From: Cinclus cinclus
Taxonomy: Eukaryota > Chordata > Aves > Passeriformes > Cinclidae
Direction: 5' to 3'
Assembly (NCBI RefSeq): GCF_963662255.1
Contig: NC_085049.1
Location: 55,289,158-55,353,157, forward strand
DNA: 64,000 nucleotides
A program made the position numbers and the translations under genes. The notes under the pieces are model-generated. The model saw nothing but the letters and a program-made list of their open reading frames with translations. It was not told where the DNA came from and searched no databases. Shown piece after piece: positions 1-13,600 of the stretch (position 1 is the first letter of the stretch; each line of letters opens with the position of its first letter).

Positions 1-3000
1 TGCTGACTGAAGCTTCAACAATTTTCTCCCCTCCCTCAATGGTGAGTACTGTTGTTAAAATAGACTCTTTCAAGCCATCCTCCTCATTGCTCCTACAAAC
101 CACAATAATAAAAGTGGTAGTGATTGCCTTCCTCTGCCTGTGATTTACTAGGAAACATTATGTCTTCCCTTAATTTTTGTCCAATCTTTTGTTGCCTATA
201 AATTATTTTCCTTGACCCCAAATGAGAGCACTGCACTGGGTCTGCAGTGTGTACCATGTCTAGTCTTGTGCTCAGCCATTGCAGTGATGGGCCACAATTT
301 AAAACTCAGTGGGTAGAGGAAGCATTTTCTACATAAATATGTTAGAAAACCTGCAGAGTGTGTTTGTTGTTTGTAGCTGAGTTAGGGCTCTTTGCAGGGA
401 AGTGCTTCTGTGCTGTGGGATGTTGTACTTTGTGCGGAAGGACATGGAATGTGGAGGGTGGGGGAGCTGGTGTTCACCAGATTTTGCTAGGAAAGACTCA
501 CCCTGGTGTGGTCGTGGATGACAAACCTGCCACAGAGACCTCATGCAGCTGTCAGCAGACAAGTTGTGAGGGGGAAAAAGCAGTCACTGGAGGATGCTGT
601 CTGTTGTCGGTATGTGTCCACTCAGCTTCAGCCCTGCTCCCTCCAGCCTGGTTCTAGGGGCTGACACAGGTGATGAAAACCAGCTTGAAGGCAGCTCAGG
701 CTGTGGCAAAGAGCAGTCTCATCCCTAGGTGAGAAAACCCACCGAGGCACAGTCCCTGTGAGCACAAGCACAACTAATCTTACATGGCAAGAGCCCCGTG
801 GGGTGGCAGGGTGCTGGGAAGTCAGCAAGGTGGCCATGTGTGCCTGGCAGTGAGAAGCAAACTCTTTTGGAACAGTTTTGCCACTGATTTCAGCAGAGCT
901 GGGATTTTGGCACTGGTGGTGCCACACAAAGGAGAATGCTCCCATCCTACACAACCTCAGCTGCTCTGAGAGACGGGTGTCCTACCACAGTTTGGAGTAA
1001 AAATTTGGGGACTGGACAGAGAAGACAAAGCACAGAGCCATGGTGAAACAGAGCTCTGTTCTTCCATCTTTACACAAACAAAAGTCCCATTGAAAGCTGT
1101 AAGACATTGAGTCCTCTGATTGAAATATATATATATAAATACATGTAAAAATTTGATGTATTACAGCTCTACATTTTCCCTTGATTTTAATTTTCTCTGT
1201 GGAGTTCAAATACAGAGTATTCCTTCACAGCTTATTTTCAAAGCCATTTTTTGACTTTCATATTTAAACTTATTTAAGGCCGTTAGATTTTTCTCCCAGC
1301 TGTGGAAGGCAAAGACAGGAAGAGACAGAAAAGTCAAAAGACTCTTTTACAGTCCTGAAACCTTTAAAGAGCATCCTTGAAATATAGAAAAAAAGCTCTC
1401 ACAATAAATAATGCTTCAATTTTTTTAAAGGGAGAAAGGAAGTTATCTTTTTGAATATAGCCTTTACCCATTTAAGGGCATGAAAAAATTAAAGTGTGTA
1501 TATGCATAATTATGCTTTGTCTCTATACCTGCAAGTATTGGGGGGGAGGGGGTTGTTTCTCACTTTTGCTCCTGTTTTCTCTCTCTTATGTTACCAATCA
1601 GGCCCTGCTTCCCAAGCAGGTGCCCTTGGAAAGGAGAAATGCCTGAGCTTATGCCAGAATCACTGTCCTCGTTTTTTGGCAAAACCAGGTTTCTGATGTG
1701 TCACATGCAGCACATGCCCTTCCCAAACAGGTGACTTTCTCAGGGATTTCATTCAACTAGGATGGGTGTTGCTGTTTGAGGTTTTCCTTCCATCCTTCCC
1801 TGTAGCTGATGTGACCATTTCAATTTTTTTTTTTTTTTGCTTGTTGTGGGGAGAAAATATCCAGGTTTTGCATTCAAGCGGCTTTTGCAGGAACATGTGT
1901 GGGTCCAGGTGCCTCTGAGACATCTGAGCATCCCTGGGTGACTGAAGCTCTCATTAATGGGGCTGCAGTCTTGGTCTCATCCCTTTGCAGGTCTTAGGAG
2001 CCCAAGGTGCCTGGACAAGCTTATCGAGTGCAGCTGGCAGATGCAGCAGCTTGTGCAGCAGTTTTTGAGCTCTGAATCTGAGACTGGACAGGTACAGGCT
2101 CTTGGGAGTCCTCTGCAGACTCTGAGGTGAGGGGACCGTGTCCACTAGTGAGCTCTGGTAGCCTGGAGTTCATCTGCTCTCTGCAACCTGTTTTGCTGTA
2201 AGATGCCAATTCACTGAAACACTTTGCAGATATTTGCCTGTTTTGGTAACCATTTGCTTGGGTGACCAGTGGTGAGAGCACTCAGCCCTGACCTGTATTG
2301 CACAGATTATGATTTTGCCCTCCAAACCTATGCCCAAGTAAGGCTTTTGCTTACTCTCCCAAATACCTCAAGAATTTTTATGTGCCTAACTTCATCCTTG
2401 GCAGGGATTGGCAATGTCTAAAACTACACCTTTATTTTTCCTTCTCAGACAGCAAAGCTTTATTTCTTTATCTGCCAGAAAATCTGAGAATTTTCGTATT
2501 GCAAAACTTGATTTATTGTATCACATTTCTCCTGTACTGTTCTCCCTCCTCCAAAAGCCTCTTTCTCTATAGTTCTTCAGACAACTTGTTGTGTTTAGAT
2601 CTGTCTGTATGACATTTGGAAGCTCGGTGGCTAGAGATGAAGGCATAGAAAGAGGCCGCATTCCCCCAAGGGCAGACACAAACGAAGTTGGTACTGGAAC
2701 CACTCAGCCTTGTAGGTTGGGCTCTCTCTTGAACTGCTTTTCAAATGATGGAAGCTTTGTGCTCTAGCTGGAACAGTTGGGTTTGCTTTTTCAATAATAG
2801 ATTAAACTCTTAACAACCCTAGGGCATGTCTCCTAAATATTGAGGTATCAATCAGACAGTGTAGGAAGTGTGGAGGTCACCCTGGAGGGTTCCCTCTGAG
2901 GCCAGTTTCTTATAGACCCTTCTCACCCTGGATAACAAGACTTTCTTACCAGGGAGGAAAGCCCTCTAGCTGAAGCTGAGCAGGACAGCTTTCCACTTAG

Positions 3001-6000
3001 AAAGCTTGGAGCAATCCAAGGTGCTGCCTGGTGCTTCTGGTCAGCAGCTGTGTAGCCTCCAGGTCATTCACAAGTTCCTTTATTGCCCTGAAGCTTGGTG
3101 GCATTGTCAAGGATGCTGTGTTTGTAAAATACCCTGTTAATATATCTGGGAAGGATGATGAGTTAATTACTTCCTCATTTATTTTCTCTAGGTGAAGTAT
3201 TTATTTGTGCAGTGTAATTAGTGGGGGTTTGTGCAGGTGTCTGCCACTTGGAGCACACCCAATTAAGTCAGGAGACTCAAAAACAAGCTGTGAGACTCAC
3301 AGAGCATGAGAGGAAAGGGCATACTGAGTGGGAATAGCAGCCCAAGTAAGATTCCCACTGCCACCCTGCTCACAGTTTGCCCTGAGTCCTCCTTGCCTCC
3401 CAGAAACAGTTGTTGCAGGAGCAGTGCAACCCACTGTGTGAGGGTAGAAGGTAGAAGGAGATGGAGGGATGTGGGCACCGTGGAGGAGTTTGCCACTCAC
3501 TCACGGAATGGACACCTTTTTCAGCCCCCAGTGGCAGGATAGGTTAGTAGCTGTTTGACACTACTGTTAAATTTTGATCCCACTGGCCAAATCCATCAGG
3601 GTTTGAGAGAAATTTAGGAGTCTCAAAGTTAATTATATGTTCTCAGCAGATCTATGGAGAAGCTCATTAAATCAAGAAGTTGAGCCTAGCCAGGGATCCA
3701 CCAAAGAGGTCCATGCCTGTAGTTCAGTCTACGTGATGCTGATCCAGCATCTTGCCCATCCATATGGCAGTGGAAGCAGAGGGTGGGAACTTATTAATGC
3801 TGGGATGGTGAGGATTGTTGGGGAACAGAAAATGTAAATCTGTCGAACCACTGGCTCTATTAATTTCACTACTTTTTAAATGAGGGTGGGGGAGAAGGAA
3901 GAAGAGCAATCAGTACTAGAATGCTTGTGATTATTAGGACAAATCCATTAGAGCCATGAAATTAATATTCTTAAGTGTGTTAAGTCTCTGGATGTTCTTA
4001 TTCATAAGTCACTTTTTTTTCCTCTCAGATCTTTTGCTAGATTTTTAAAAAATAATTAGAGGCCCAGTTAGAGCTCTGAGTGGCCAATCACGTGAATAGG
4101 ACTGTATGTGAGCAGAAGCTCATCAGATAAAAGCTGAAAAAGTAGAAGGAAACTCCCAGGCAGGTCTAAAGAAATTGTTTCCAGAGCCCAGGAAGGGGAG
4201 AGAAGCTGAATGCTCAGCCTGTATATGAAATACATCTCTTCACTTAGATTTTTCAGAGATATTACCCTGAAGGGGCAGTTGTAGCTATATTTCTTAAGTC
4301 TGTCAGAGAAACACTTCTAAGATAGTACATTTATTTCCATTCTCTTTTGTGACAGTTTCAGATTCTCAGCAATGCTTGTTATGAAGTCTTGTTCTCAAGA
4401 GCCTTTTCCACAAAGCTGTAGAGCCACACTTATCCCGATTTCTATGGGGGCTTGATAGATTTTCTTCATGTCATACTGCTCTCAACATCTCATGAACAAC
4501 TCAAGTATTTTCTATTTTAAAATGGCACAAACCCACTTCCCAAATCAGAGATGGAAACATGACACTGAAATAGTCAACAAAATATTTCTTCTTTGTATTT
4601 TAAAAATACAAGTAAACATGTTCTGCTCCTGCAAATGCAGGTCGCCCAGGTCTGCCTAGACTACAGGCAGCAGGACTGGACTTGGAACTCATTTGTCTCT
4701 TTAAGATGGGTGTTAGGGTATTTTTCTGCATCACTTTAAGTTGGGATCATTCATAATGAGTTGTGTAACAGTACATGGGGGCTCCATTTGAAATTGTGTT
4801 TCCTTGGAAGCACTCATATTAATGGCACTGCCTGCCTTGAGGATCTTCTCCCATAGATATATAAAGTGAAGGCTGGTAGGGGTAAGGAAGCTGGTGAGCC
4901 CACTAATGGAAGCAGGGAAAAGAGCAGGGGTTTTCCTTGTGGCTCACCCAGTGGTGGCAGGCACAGGAGCTCTTGCTCAGCCTCCTGCTCGTAGAAAGTT
5001 TCTATTTCTAAAGAGCCTTGGGGCTGACTTGCTGATTGGAGAGCATCACTTTTGCTGATGGACATGCCTTGGGAGCTGCTCAGCTGATGGCACTTGCTTC
5101 CCTCAGAAAATCTGAAGAAATGTAAAACACTGTGCCAAACTCTGCCAAAACACATCTACACATCTGCCAGGCGTTATAATTAGAAATAATCAGGTTCTGG
5201 AGGCGTTGTGCTGCAGAAGGCACTGGTATCCATCCAGGCCAGCTCCACATTTGGGGTACTGCTTTGCTGCCAGTACAGCTGAAGTTAACTGCTGAGTGTG
5301 GTGTTGTCCAGGCAGCAACATTGCAGTGTGGCTGCACAGGCTAGGTAAGCAGGCAGCGAGTCCAATTCGTTGTGTAGGTGCTGCCCATGATGCACTAGAT
5401 TTGATATCTCTCCATAATGTCCTTTTGGTACAATTTGAGGGGGTGCAAATAATGGGTGTAGGAAGCATCACAGTCCAATCCCAAAAGATTAAAAGCAGCA
5501 GCCCATGCAAACTAGAGCAAACCTGTAATGTTGTCCAAAGAGGTTTTGATATAAGGCTCTTTGGTGCCTCTGGTTCCATATGCAGCAAGCCTACAGCTGC
5601 TCTGGTCTCTTGTTTGCTGGATGAGCATGAGCTGGCTTTGTCACATGGCACCACTGTGAATGCTGGCAGAGCTCTCATTCACTTTGACAAATGATGTACA
5701 GAAACATGACTGCCATTTTTCCATGTGCTTTCACAGCACCAAGGTGTTATTTTCAATTTTTGGGTGACTTTCTGTACCCACACAGAAAAAAATATTTAGG
5801 GAGCTCATTGTCCACAACTTGTGAAACAAATCAGAAGTCTTCTTCCTATACAAAATCCCCACAGTAAATGGAGTATAAGTGCTGTAAAACAGAATTTGGG
5901 ATCCCTTGGGCCTTATTTGGCGCAAGATATGGTAGAGAAATCCCTGAGACATCTACTGCTTTTTGGAAGAGATATTTAAATAGGACTAATATAAATGCTT

Positions 6001-9000
6001 CCTTTTCCCTTTCTGTTTCAAGCTGGTGCTCCTTGTCATCTCAACCTCCTTACTGATTTGTTTCTTCTTTCCTTCATAACCTTTTCTCTGAAATTGTTTG
6101 GGCAATTAGCTGTTTCATGTCATCTTTGGTGCTTTTTCTTAAAATTAGGAATGTTAGATACCTGCAAGTTCTCATGTATAGCTCCTTCTCATATTTTCCT
6201 TGTTCTGACAGCATTTCTTAGATCTGTCTCACGCTCAGACCCATTGGCTTTGTAATACTGAAATACAGCAAATGAGCAGTATGAATTCATTCAGATTAGT
6301 GTATGTCATTATGATTTATTTTTACCTCAAAGTGGTATGATTTTGGGAGCAGGGATGCTGACCTTGCTGTGGCCAGGAAGGGAGAGGATTTCTGCTGCAA
6401 GCAGTACCAGAAGCACAGAGCAGTGGCCTTCTCTTCCCTGCCTTGTCTTTAGTGGCTGTGTAAACTCATTCAAAATTGTTTTCCCAGTTAAACTGAACAC
6501 TAAGAATTAATAATAATCTAGAAGAATTGTAATTACTTCTTCTGCTCTTCCTGGAAATTAGGAGTGTTGCTATCCATGTTTACCTCAAAGTATTCCGATT
6601 TCTTTTTTGTTCCTCAGTAAAAGTGCACAGACAACAGACAACCACGTCTCTGTTCTGGCGTGACAACACAATTAGAAAATTGTATCTTTAAATACCAACT
6701 TAATCTAATCTGGGACAAAAAAAAATAAAAGGCTTTAATCATAATTGCATGGTGCCTGCAGGCTGTCACCAGAGGGCAGAGACAAGGTTGTTCATTGCCA
6801 CGTGTGGATAGTTTAGAAATTAAATCCCCTTTTCACAAAGGCAATAAATTCTGTTCTCACTTGTGTCCTTTCCAAATATTTCAGCTCTGTAACCAGATAG
6901 TTCATCAGCATCTGTCAGAGACTTTCTCTTGCTTCTGTCAAGCTATGTACAAAGGGGCAAGGAGAAATGTCTTTATAAAACTACACACACTTGATTTTCT
7001 AACATCACAGCTTACATTAAATATTAGCTCTAAATATAAACAGGGTACTAACTTTTCCTTCACAGGGATTTTTTTCCGCTGTTTTGTATGTGCAGTGCAC
7101 ATACTCTGAGGATTCGTAAAACCCTGGGTATCCACAGCAAGTATGGGGGGGTATTTACTGGGAATGTGTCTTGGATCAAAAACTGCTCTCACACATTATA
7201 TGTAGAAAACTGGTATGGTTTCATCTGAGAAGAATACAGGTTTTAAATCCCAAATCAGTAAGGTACAATTTGTACACTGCCTACCCTGTGTAGGCAAAGC
7301 AGATTCTGAGAACTCAATTTTCCATTGCCTAAGTTGGAAAGATGGCAAGGGTTTTGAGAGTATCAGTGGCAGCCAATTAATTAATTTCTGTTCTGGAGAA
7401 TACTGTGAGGGTTTTGGCACCATGAAACCAGCTCAGTCTCGGACACTGAAGCAAGGCACACCCCACACCATCAAGGCACACCCCACCTTGACAAAATCCC
7501 TGGCAGCAATGGGTAGTCGTTGACTCAAAATAGCTCTGTCAGTGTTTCTGCTTGAGGACTGGCACATGGAAAATCCTAGCAGTGAGGGAATGGGCAGAAG
7601 TGCCACAGGCTGGCTGTTTTAGAGAGAAAAGGTTTCCACCAAGGAACAGGGACTCTCTGGAGCAAGAGGCAGAAGTAGGAGACCTGGAGTCCCTGGGTTT
7701 CCTGCAGATATCAGGGACCTGATGGAAGCATGGGTACCTGGTGGGAGGCAGATGTGCTCGGTGTTCTGCTTTTCCATGGCTGCACACCTCCTTGTTGTAA
7801 TTTATAAGCAACTTGGTTTTGTTTTTAAGAAGAGGCTTTTTAAAGTCTTTGCAATTCTCCCTGGTTCGTTTCCTGGATAGCTAAATGGAAAATGAACATC
7901 TAAGGACTCTGCACCTTGGAGAGGCTGAAGCTCCTGGATCCAATGATTCCAGGCAGGAAACATATGCTGGAGACATACAGGACCTGAGTGCTGCTCACAG
8001 CCTTGGAAGGAACAAGGCAGGCTGGCTCCAAAGGACAGCATGGTAGCAAAACTGACTTCATGAATCCTAGAGCACAGATTAAGTATCTAATGTACTTTTG
8101 TTTTACATATAACAAAACATTCAGCTCTGTATGTATTCCTCTCTGAAGAGTGAAAAAAGATTTAAAGAATCCATAGCTTGGGAAAGATTTTTCCTATGTC
8201 TGAACTCCAGTGATGCAGAAAGACTCTGAGTGCTATTCGCAATATTCCCAGATCTTAAAATCTACCACTCTGCACAATGAAAACAAAGAGGTTGAACTGA
8301 AATAGGACAATGTCCTAAATGTAACACAGAGGTTTTGTAGGAGGCTACGTGGGTATGCAACAAGCAGATTCAGCGTCACCAATGCTGACCATGTTGGTAC
8401 AGCTGTGATCAACTTTTTTTGTCATCGAGTTCCCTCTTGCTCCCATCTCCTGCAGGTTTGATGATGGACAAAGACATCAGCAAATGCAGAAGCTCAGCAC
8501 ACATGGGAGTTTGGCAAGAAAGCAGAGCAGCGAAAAGAGCAAGGGAGCTGTGGTTCTTTCAGCATGTCTGGTTTTAAGGAGCTGCTGGTGCAAGATACAC
8601 TTGAGAACTTGGGAGGCAACACTTGCAATTACTTGCACTTTTGCAATTCAGGTAGTGATGTTTCCCTCTCCTTCCTCTGCACACTGCTGCTGGCCATGAC
8701 ACTAGTGCCATCCCCAGGGGATGTGTTTTTCCATGGACATCTCTGCTACAAGCTTCCAGACAATTCCATAGAGGGGAGTTGCTCCTCAAGTAAGAGGCAG
8801 AAGTTCCATCCTGCTGTCTCCTTTCCATCAACAACATCCTGTTGTTTAGATAGCTAATAGGATGAGGGATCAGATACTTGTGTATTTCTGAACTTATATT
8901 TGGGATCAAGAATGGAATAAAATATATAGGAAAGCAGACTTGCTCTTTCACCCATCCCCTTTCCCTGGTCTCCTAAGGACTTAATCAGAATCCAATTTTT

Positions 9001-12000
9001 CCCCACCTTACACCAGGATATTTTATTTTCCAATTATAAAATACACTAGCTCAGGCAATGGAACAAGGGAAGGGAGAAGAGCCTAGTCAAAGTGCATTAG
9101 AAATATATTGTAGGGTAATGTTTTGACCTGCCAGCTAATGTTTGGGATCTGCATTTATTTATTTATGTTTCCATATTTAAACCTTAATTTTTTGTAAAAT
9201 AATCCAACTCTAACTCTGATCACACTTACCTGCCACAGTTTTAAATTAGTTTCATGGTCATGATATTGAACCATCTTAAGACAGAGGCAAGATAGTTTGA
9301 CTGCAGTAACGTTTTATTTCAGTGCTCAGACAGGCTTATGTTATTTCTCAGTGCATTTTTCATGCTGAACATCTAATACTTAGATTTTTGGATTACTGCA
9401 GTGTCTGTAGCTTTTTACCCCAAAATGTTATTTTGAACGGTCTCCCTTCAGCTATACCTTAATGCAGCTTTGGTTTGGGAGAAGTTTTGTTACACAGACT
9501 AATGCTGTCAGGCTACATGATGAACTGCAAGAAGACTGAAGAATGCTTCTTATTTTGTTTTTGCTTATTTTAGTAGAACTGAGCCCAATTTTTCACCTCA
9601 TGACTATGGAGACTGCATTTCTGACCCAGCTTGCTGCTCCCACAGTCTTGGGACAACCAGTGCTTCCAGCAAGTTGCTGTCTGTCTTCTGAGGTGGATCC
9701 AGAGAGGTAGGCAGCAGATGGCTGCTGCCAGTGAAGTTGACTTCTGCCAAGCACCACTAACAACCAGATTTGGAATCTATAAATGATCTCTTGGGTCTGC
9801 TGCTCATCACTTCAGTGCAAGGGCTTAACTGGAGTTAAGCCTTCACTCAGCAAGTGTGGAAACATTTTTAATCAGAAGCAGGAATCATTGGACTGGCTTG
9901 CCAAATCAGATTAACAGCAGTTTATATAACCATTTTAAGTATCATGAAGTGCCTGGACATGGGAAACATCAATATATAAACAAGAAACCCACTGATTTTT
10001 TTATTATTTTGGCCTGCAAGAGTGAAAAGCATTTGAAAGGCCAGATCCTTTGTAGTGCTGAATATCCTCCACTCTAGCTGCACTCCTTGAAAGCAAGTGT
10101 GCTGAGTGACTCCCCAGGAGCCCATCTCAGTAACAGCCCCACAGTGCTCTCCTTGCCAGGGAGCAGTCACTACTACCCCAAGAATGGAAATTAAAAGAGC
10201 AACCTGACTCCACTGAGAACCGCAAGACATTCCTTGTATATGAAATTACTTCATATTCAAAATTTCTGCATAGCTGTGCTGCCACTTACAGAAACATGTT
10301 TTCACAGCTTAAATACATTCACCCCCACAGAACCTCAGATCTCTATTTAGGATTTGACATGTCCTCAGGAGATCTTCAGGACCCTCACAGGGTCCTGGAC
10401 ATATGTGAACTAAGCAGTGACAGGAAGAAAAAAAAGCCACTCCTGGAAATTAAAAAGTAACTGAATTTAGATCAAACACATGGAAAGTCTGGCTTTTGCC
10501 CTAGAAGGTTAATCACTATTTGGAATTTTTTGCCGTGGGAGATTCCTTGTGTAATTGTTGAAAGGCAAGATCAAAACCCAACATCATCTTTTGAGTGCCA
10601 GTGTCATGCCTGGATAAAAACAAGCTGGATCAGACCTAACAATATTTGCTCCCAGACATGCTGCTGAAGTTCTGACTGCATTTGGGAAAGGAAGGAATTT
10701 CCTCATGTGGTGAATTGGCATAACCTTGGGATTTGGCTTGTTCTTGTACATTGCTCAAGGACCATTTTTTGGAGTCTTGTTTCACATTCTTTGACTTTCT
10801 GCAGCCTTGTGATCAGAGCTAAATATTCGGCTTTTCTCACCACTGGGCCCTGCTTGGTTTCTAAAGGTTTCTTCTGCTTTACCAAACAGGTATGGATGGA
10901 TCTAATTTTTCTGCATCACAAAGATACTCTAGCAATGGCAAAAATAATCTACATTATTACTTGCTTACCTAGAAAGAAGATATGGGGAAAGGAAAAGGGC
11001 AAAGGGAATAATAAGCTATACAGTCAGCTACAACCTTCAACTTCATTCTCTGGAAAACAAATGAAATGCAGGATGCTCTAGTGTATAGACATATGGTCAA
11101 AGTACCCATTGTGTTGGGGCAGCACTACATGTAAGGAGCAACCTCACTGCTTTCATGTGTGATTAAATCATTGTCATTGTTCAGTATGAAGCAAAGGAAA
11201 TATTAGCAAAATCTCACAATTAACAACAAAATTATTTTTTTTTTATTCTCTTGCTGTTACAGAAAATGGTCTGCCGGTCTGATAGATACTAGCACACTTG
11301 ATTGCTCTTGTTGTTTCAGGCATATTAGTTCCAGATCTTTATGAGCAACCCCAGTCCATTCTTTTGGTGTTCTCAGCAGCCTTTGTGTACTTGAGCCTAG
11401 CATGACACCAGTGTGAGGCTTTATACTGAACTAGCTGGGAGTGAGTGACCTTTGGCTTGAGCTGAATAGGGCCAACAGCTTGATCCAGCAACAGCTACTT
11501 GAGCCCATGCTTTTCTAGCTGTTTATTCCTGTTCTGCAAAAGTACTCTTGTTTTAAACAGCACTCTGGCTTGTTATACACCTCTCTTACAAAAATCTACA
11601 ATTTGAAACTTACCAAAACTGGACAGCTTGGTAAAGCATATGAGAAAAATGAAAACTGGAGCACAAAGAGAATAGTAAATTGAATCTTTCCTCCCAAAGC
11701 AATATTATCTTCAGCTTGTCGTAATAGTGAGCAATATCTACATTAGTTCAATGCCTAGTTCCATTAGCTGCAGCTACGCTGGTCCATTCTGTGGAGTGGT
11801 GGGGCACTTTCCCAGATAGAGCACTGCTGTCATCCCTTCCCTCTGTCACCTTGACAGTGCGTGTTTGAGTTTAATATCAATTCTGTTGTTTATGGGCTGC
11901 CCCATGGATCAGAGGCTGATGAGGATGCTGGTCCAGGACAGCAGCCCCTGCACAGATCTGACAGACATAGCCACAACTATGTGACCAACAAAGTATTCAT

Positions 12001-13497
12001 TGCTGCTGTTGAGTCCAGCATCACTCAGCATACAAAGTTTAAAGTGCTCTTTGGCAGATCATATTGAAATCTCTTCACTAAGCTCTGCTTTGCCCCTGTC
12101 CATGCTGCTGCTGAAGTCCATAGCACAAGTGCTCTGCCCTCAGTTGTGCTGGAGTATTTGTCCTGATTGGTCAAAAAAAGGAGTGAGCTGTGATGGTGCA
12201 TAAAAGGCAAATGGAGAGGCAGAAACTACTGCTCTTGCCATTGTTTAATTATTGTTCATAGTTTTGTAATTGGTGTTTCACTGTTAATTGCTGATAATCT
12301 GAGGAATGCACATGGAGCATGTTCTGCATGTTCTTATTTGGAACTGACAGAGAGGGAGCATCTCAAAAAAACCCTGAGGATTTTTAAGATCACAAACCTT
12401 AGAAAGATAACAAAATTAGCACACATAATTCCCCTTGATTTTCTTCGTGCCTGCAGACAAGGTTAGCAGCAACCCTTGTTTCTATGAGTTTTTTTTTATC
12501 TCCTCAATCAAAAAATCTGGAATGGTAAGTGTTAGCCTGATTTATTATTATATATCTTGTTTTTCTTCTGGAAAAGATGGCAAAATTAGAAACAAATGAC
12601 ATAAAAACATCATAAATTACAAAAACTGAATGCTGAGAGACAGTAATAAAAACAGTTTTTTGTTTCCTTCATAATTATCTAAAAGTGAGACCTGGAGACT
12701 GTCTCTGACTCCTTTTTAATACACCTTCACTCTAACTTAAACTGGGGGGAGGGTTTAAGCTGTTCCCTTGTGAGAGGAATGATGAAGCCCAAGCTTGGTG
12801 AAACTGCACACTGTGGTCTCTGAGTGTGGTGTGCAATAGATCTGTCTATCCTCAGAGTTCTTCTTGTGTTACAGTAACTCAAGCAAGTCTGTCTGTCTCC
12901 TAGATGCCAGCTCTCATCTATTCCTGGAATTAAATTCTAGACCACTAGCATGAACTTTAATAGCAAAACACCTATTTGATCTCCAGTTTCTTTTAATTCT
13001 CATAAAGAAATGTTAATTTCTCTAATTTCTGTTGATTTTTTCCCATGCACCCCCTGCTTCTCCCACACATTCCAACTTGTGACAGAGGCACTTCTGTGAT
13101 GAAAGCAAGTAGGACCTGAGAAGAGGCAGGCATGATCTGGAGGCTTCAGAGGATCATCTTGTAAGTACCTTGTCTTTATTGTTTCATGGTAGGAACGTAA
13201 GTCCCTGTCCTTGTTAATCTGGTTGATTCAAGAGGTAGAAATGGTGTGCGCTGGTATCAATGGGTTATCCCTAGGGCTGGAGAATGAGGCTACCCATTAT
13301 GTATATTTGAAAAATCTCAGTTACTTATGTTCTCAGCAAAAGCTCCTAATTTTCTCAGCTCTTTCTGTAAACTCAGCATAAAAGGATTGCATAATGGACA
13401 CAGGGACTCCCACAACTATTGTTTACATCTGTCAGCTAATCCTTTCTGTGAGTCAGGCGGTGCCTACTGGGTTGGGCACTTGATTGGGATTAGAAGC
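1..13497. other. Upstream intergenic sequence, no gene recognised
   Basis: AT-rich, CpG-poor sequence with only short ORFs that resemble no family I know. Simple repeats include T15 at 1824-1838 and (AT)n at 1124-1137. A two-copy repeat of CAAGGCACACCCCAC occurs at 7452-7466 and 7472-7486. A stretch at 5190-5694 is open on both strands but unrecognised. No RNA gene was seen. Confidence 0.6.
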
Positions 13498-13600
13498 TCA
13501 TTATTATGATGATGCATATTGCAGTGCTGCCTGGAGGCCTCAGCAGAATTATGGCCACATTGTGCTAGACAGCACACAGAACTAGAGCTTGTACCTATTG
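13498..13600 (-). mobile_element. Ancient MIR-like SINE 3' tail fragment
   Basis: The plus strand reads an ATTATTATGATGATG-like start, then 'gcagtgctgcctggaggcct' and 'cacattgtgctagac'. This resembles the reverse complement of the MIR/CORE-SINE family tail common in sauropsid genomes (a TATTGCAGTAGCNCCTAGAGGCCC-like core followed by GGCCCCATTGTGCTAGGC). It is eroded and the ends are approximate. The match is from memory of the family consensus. Confidence 0.6.
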
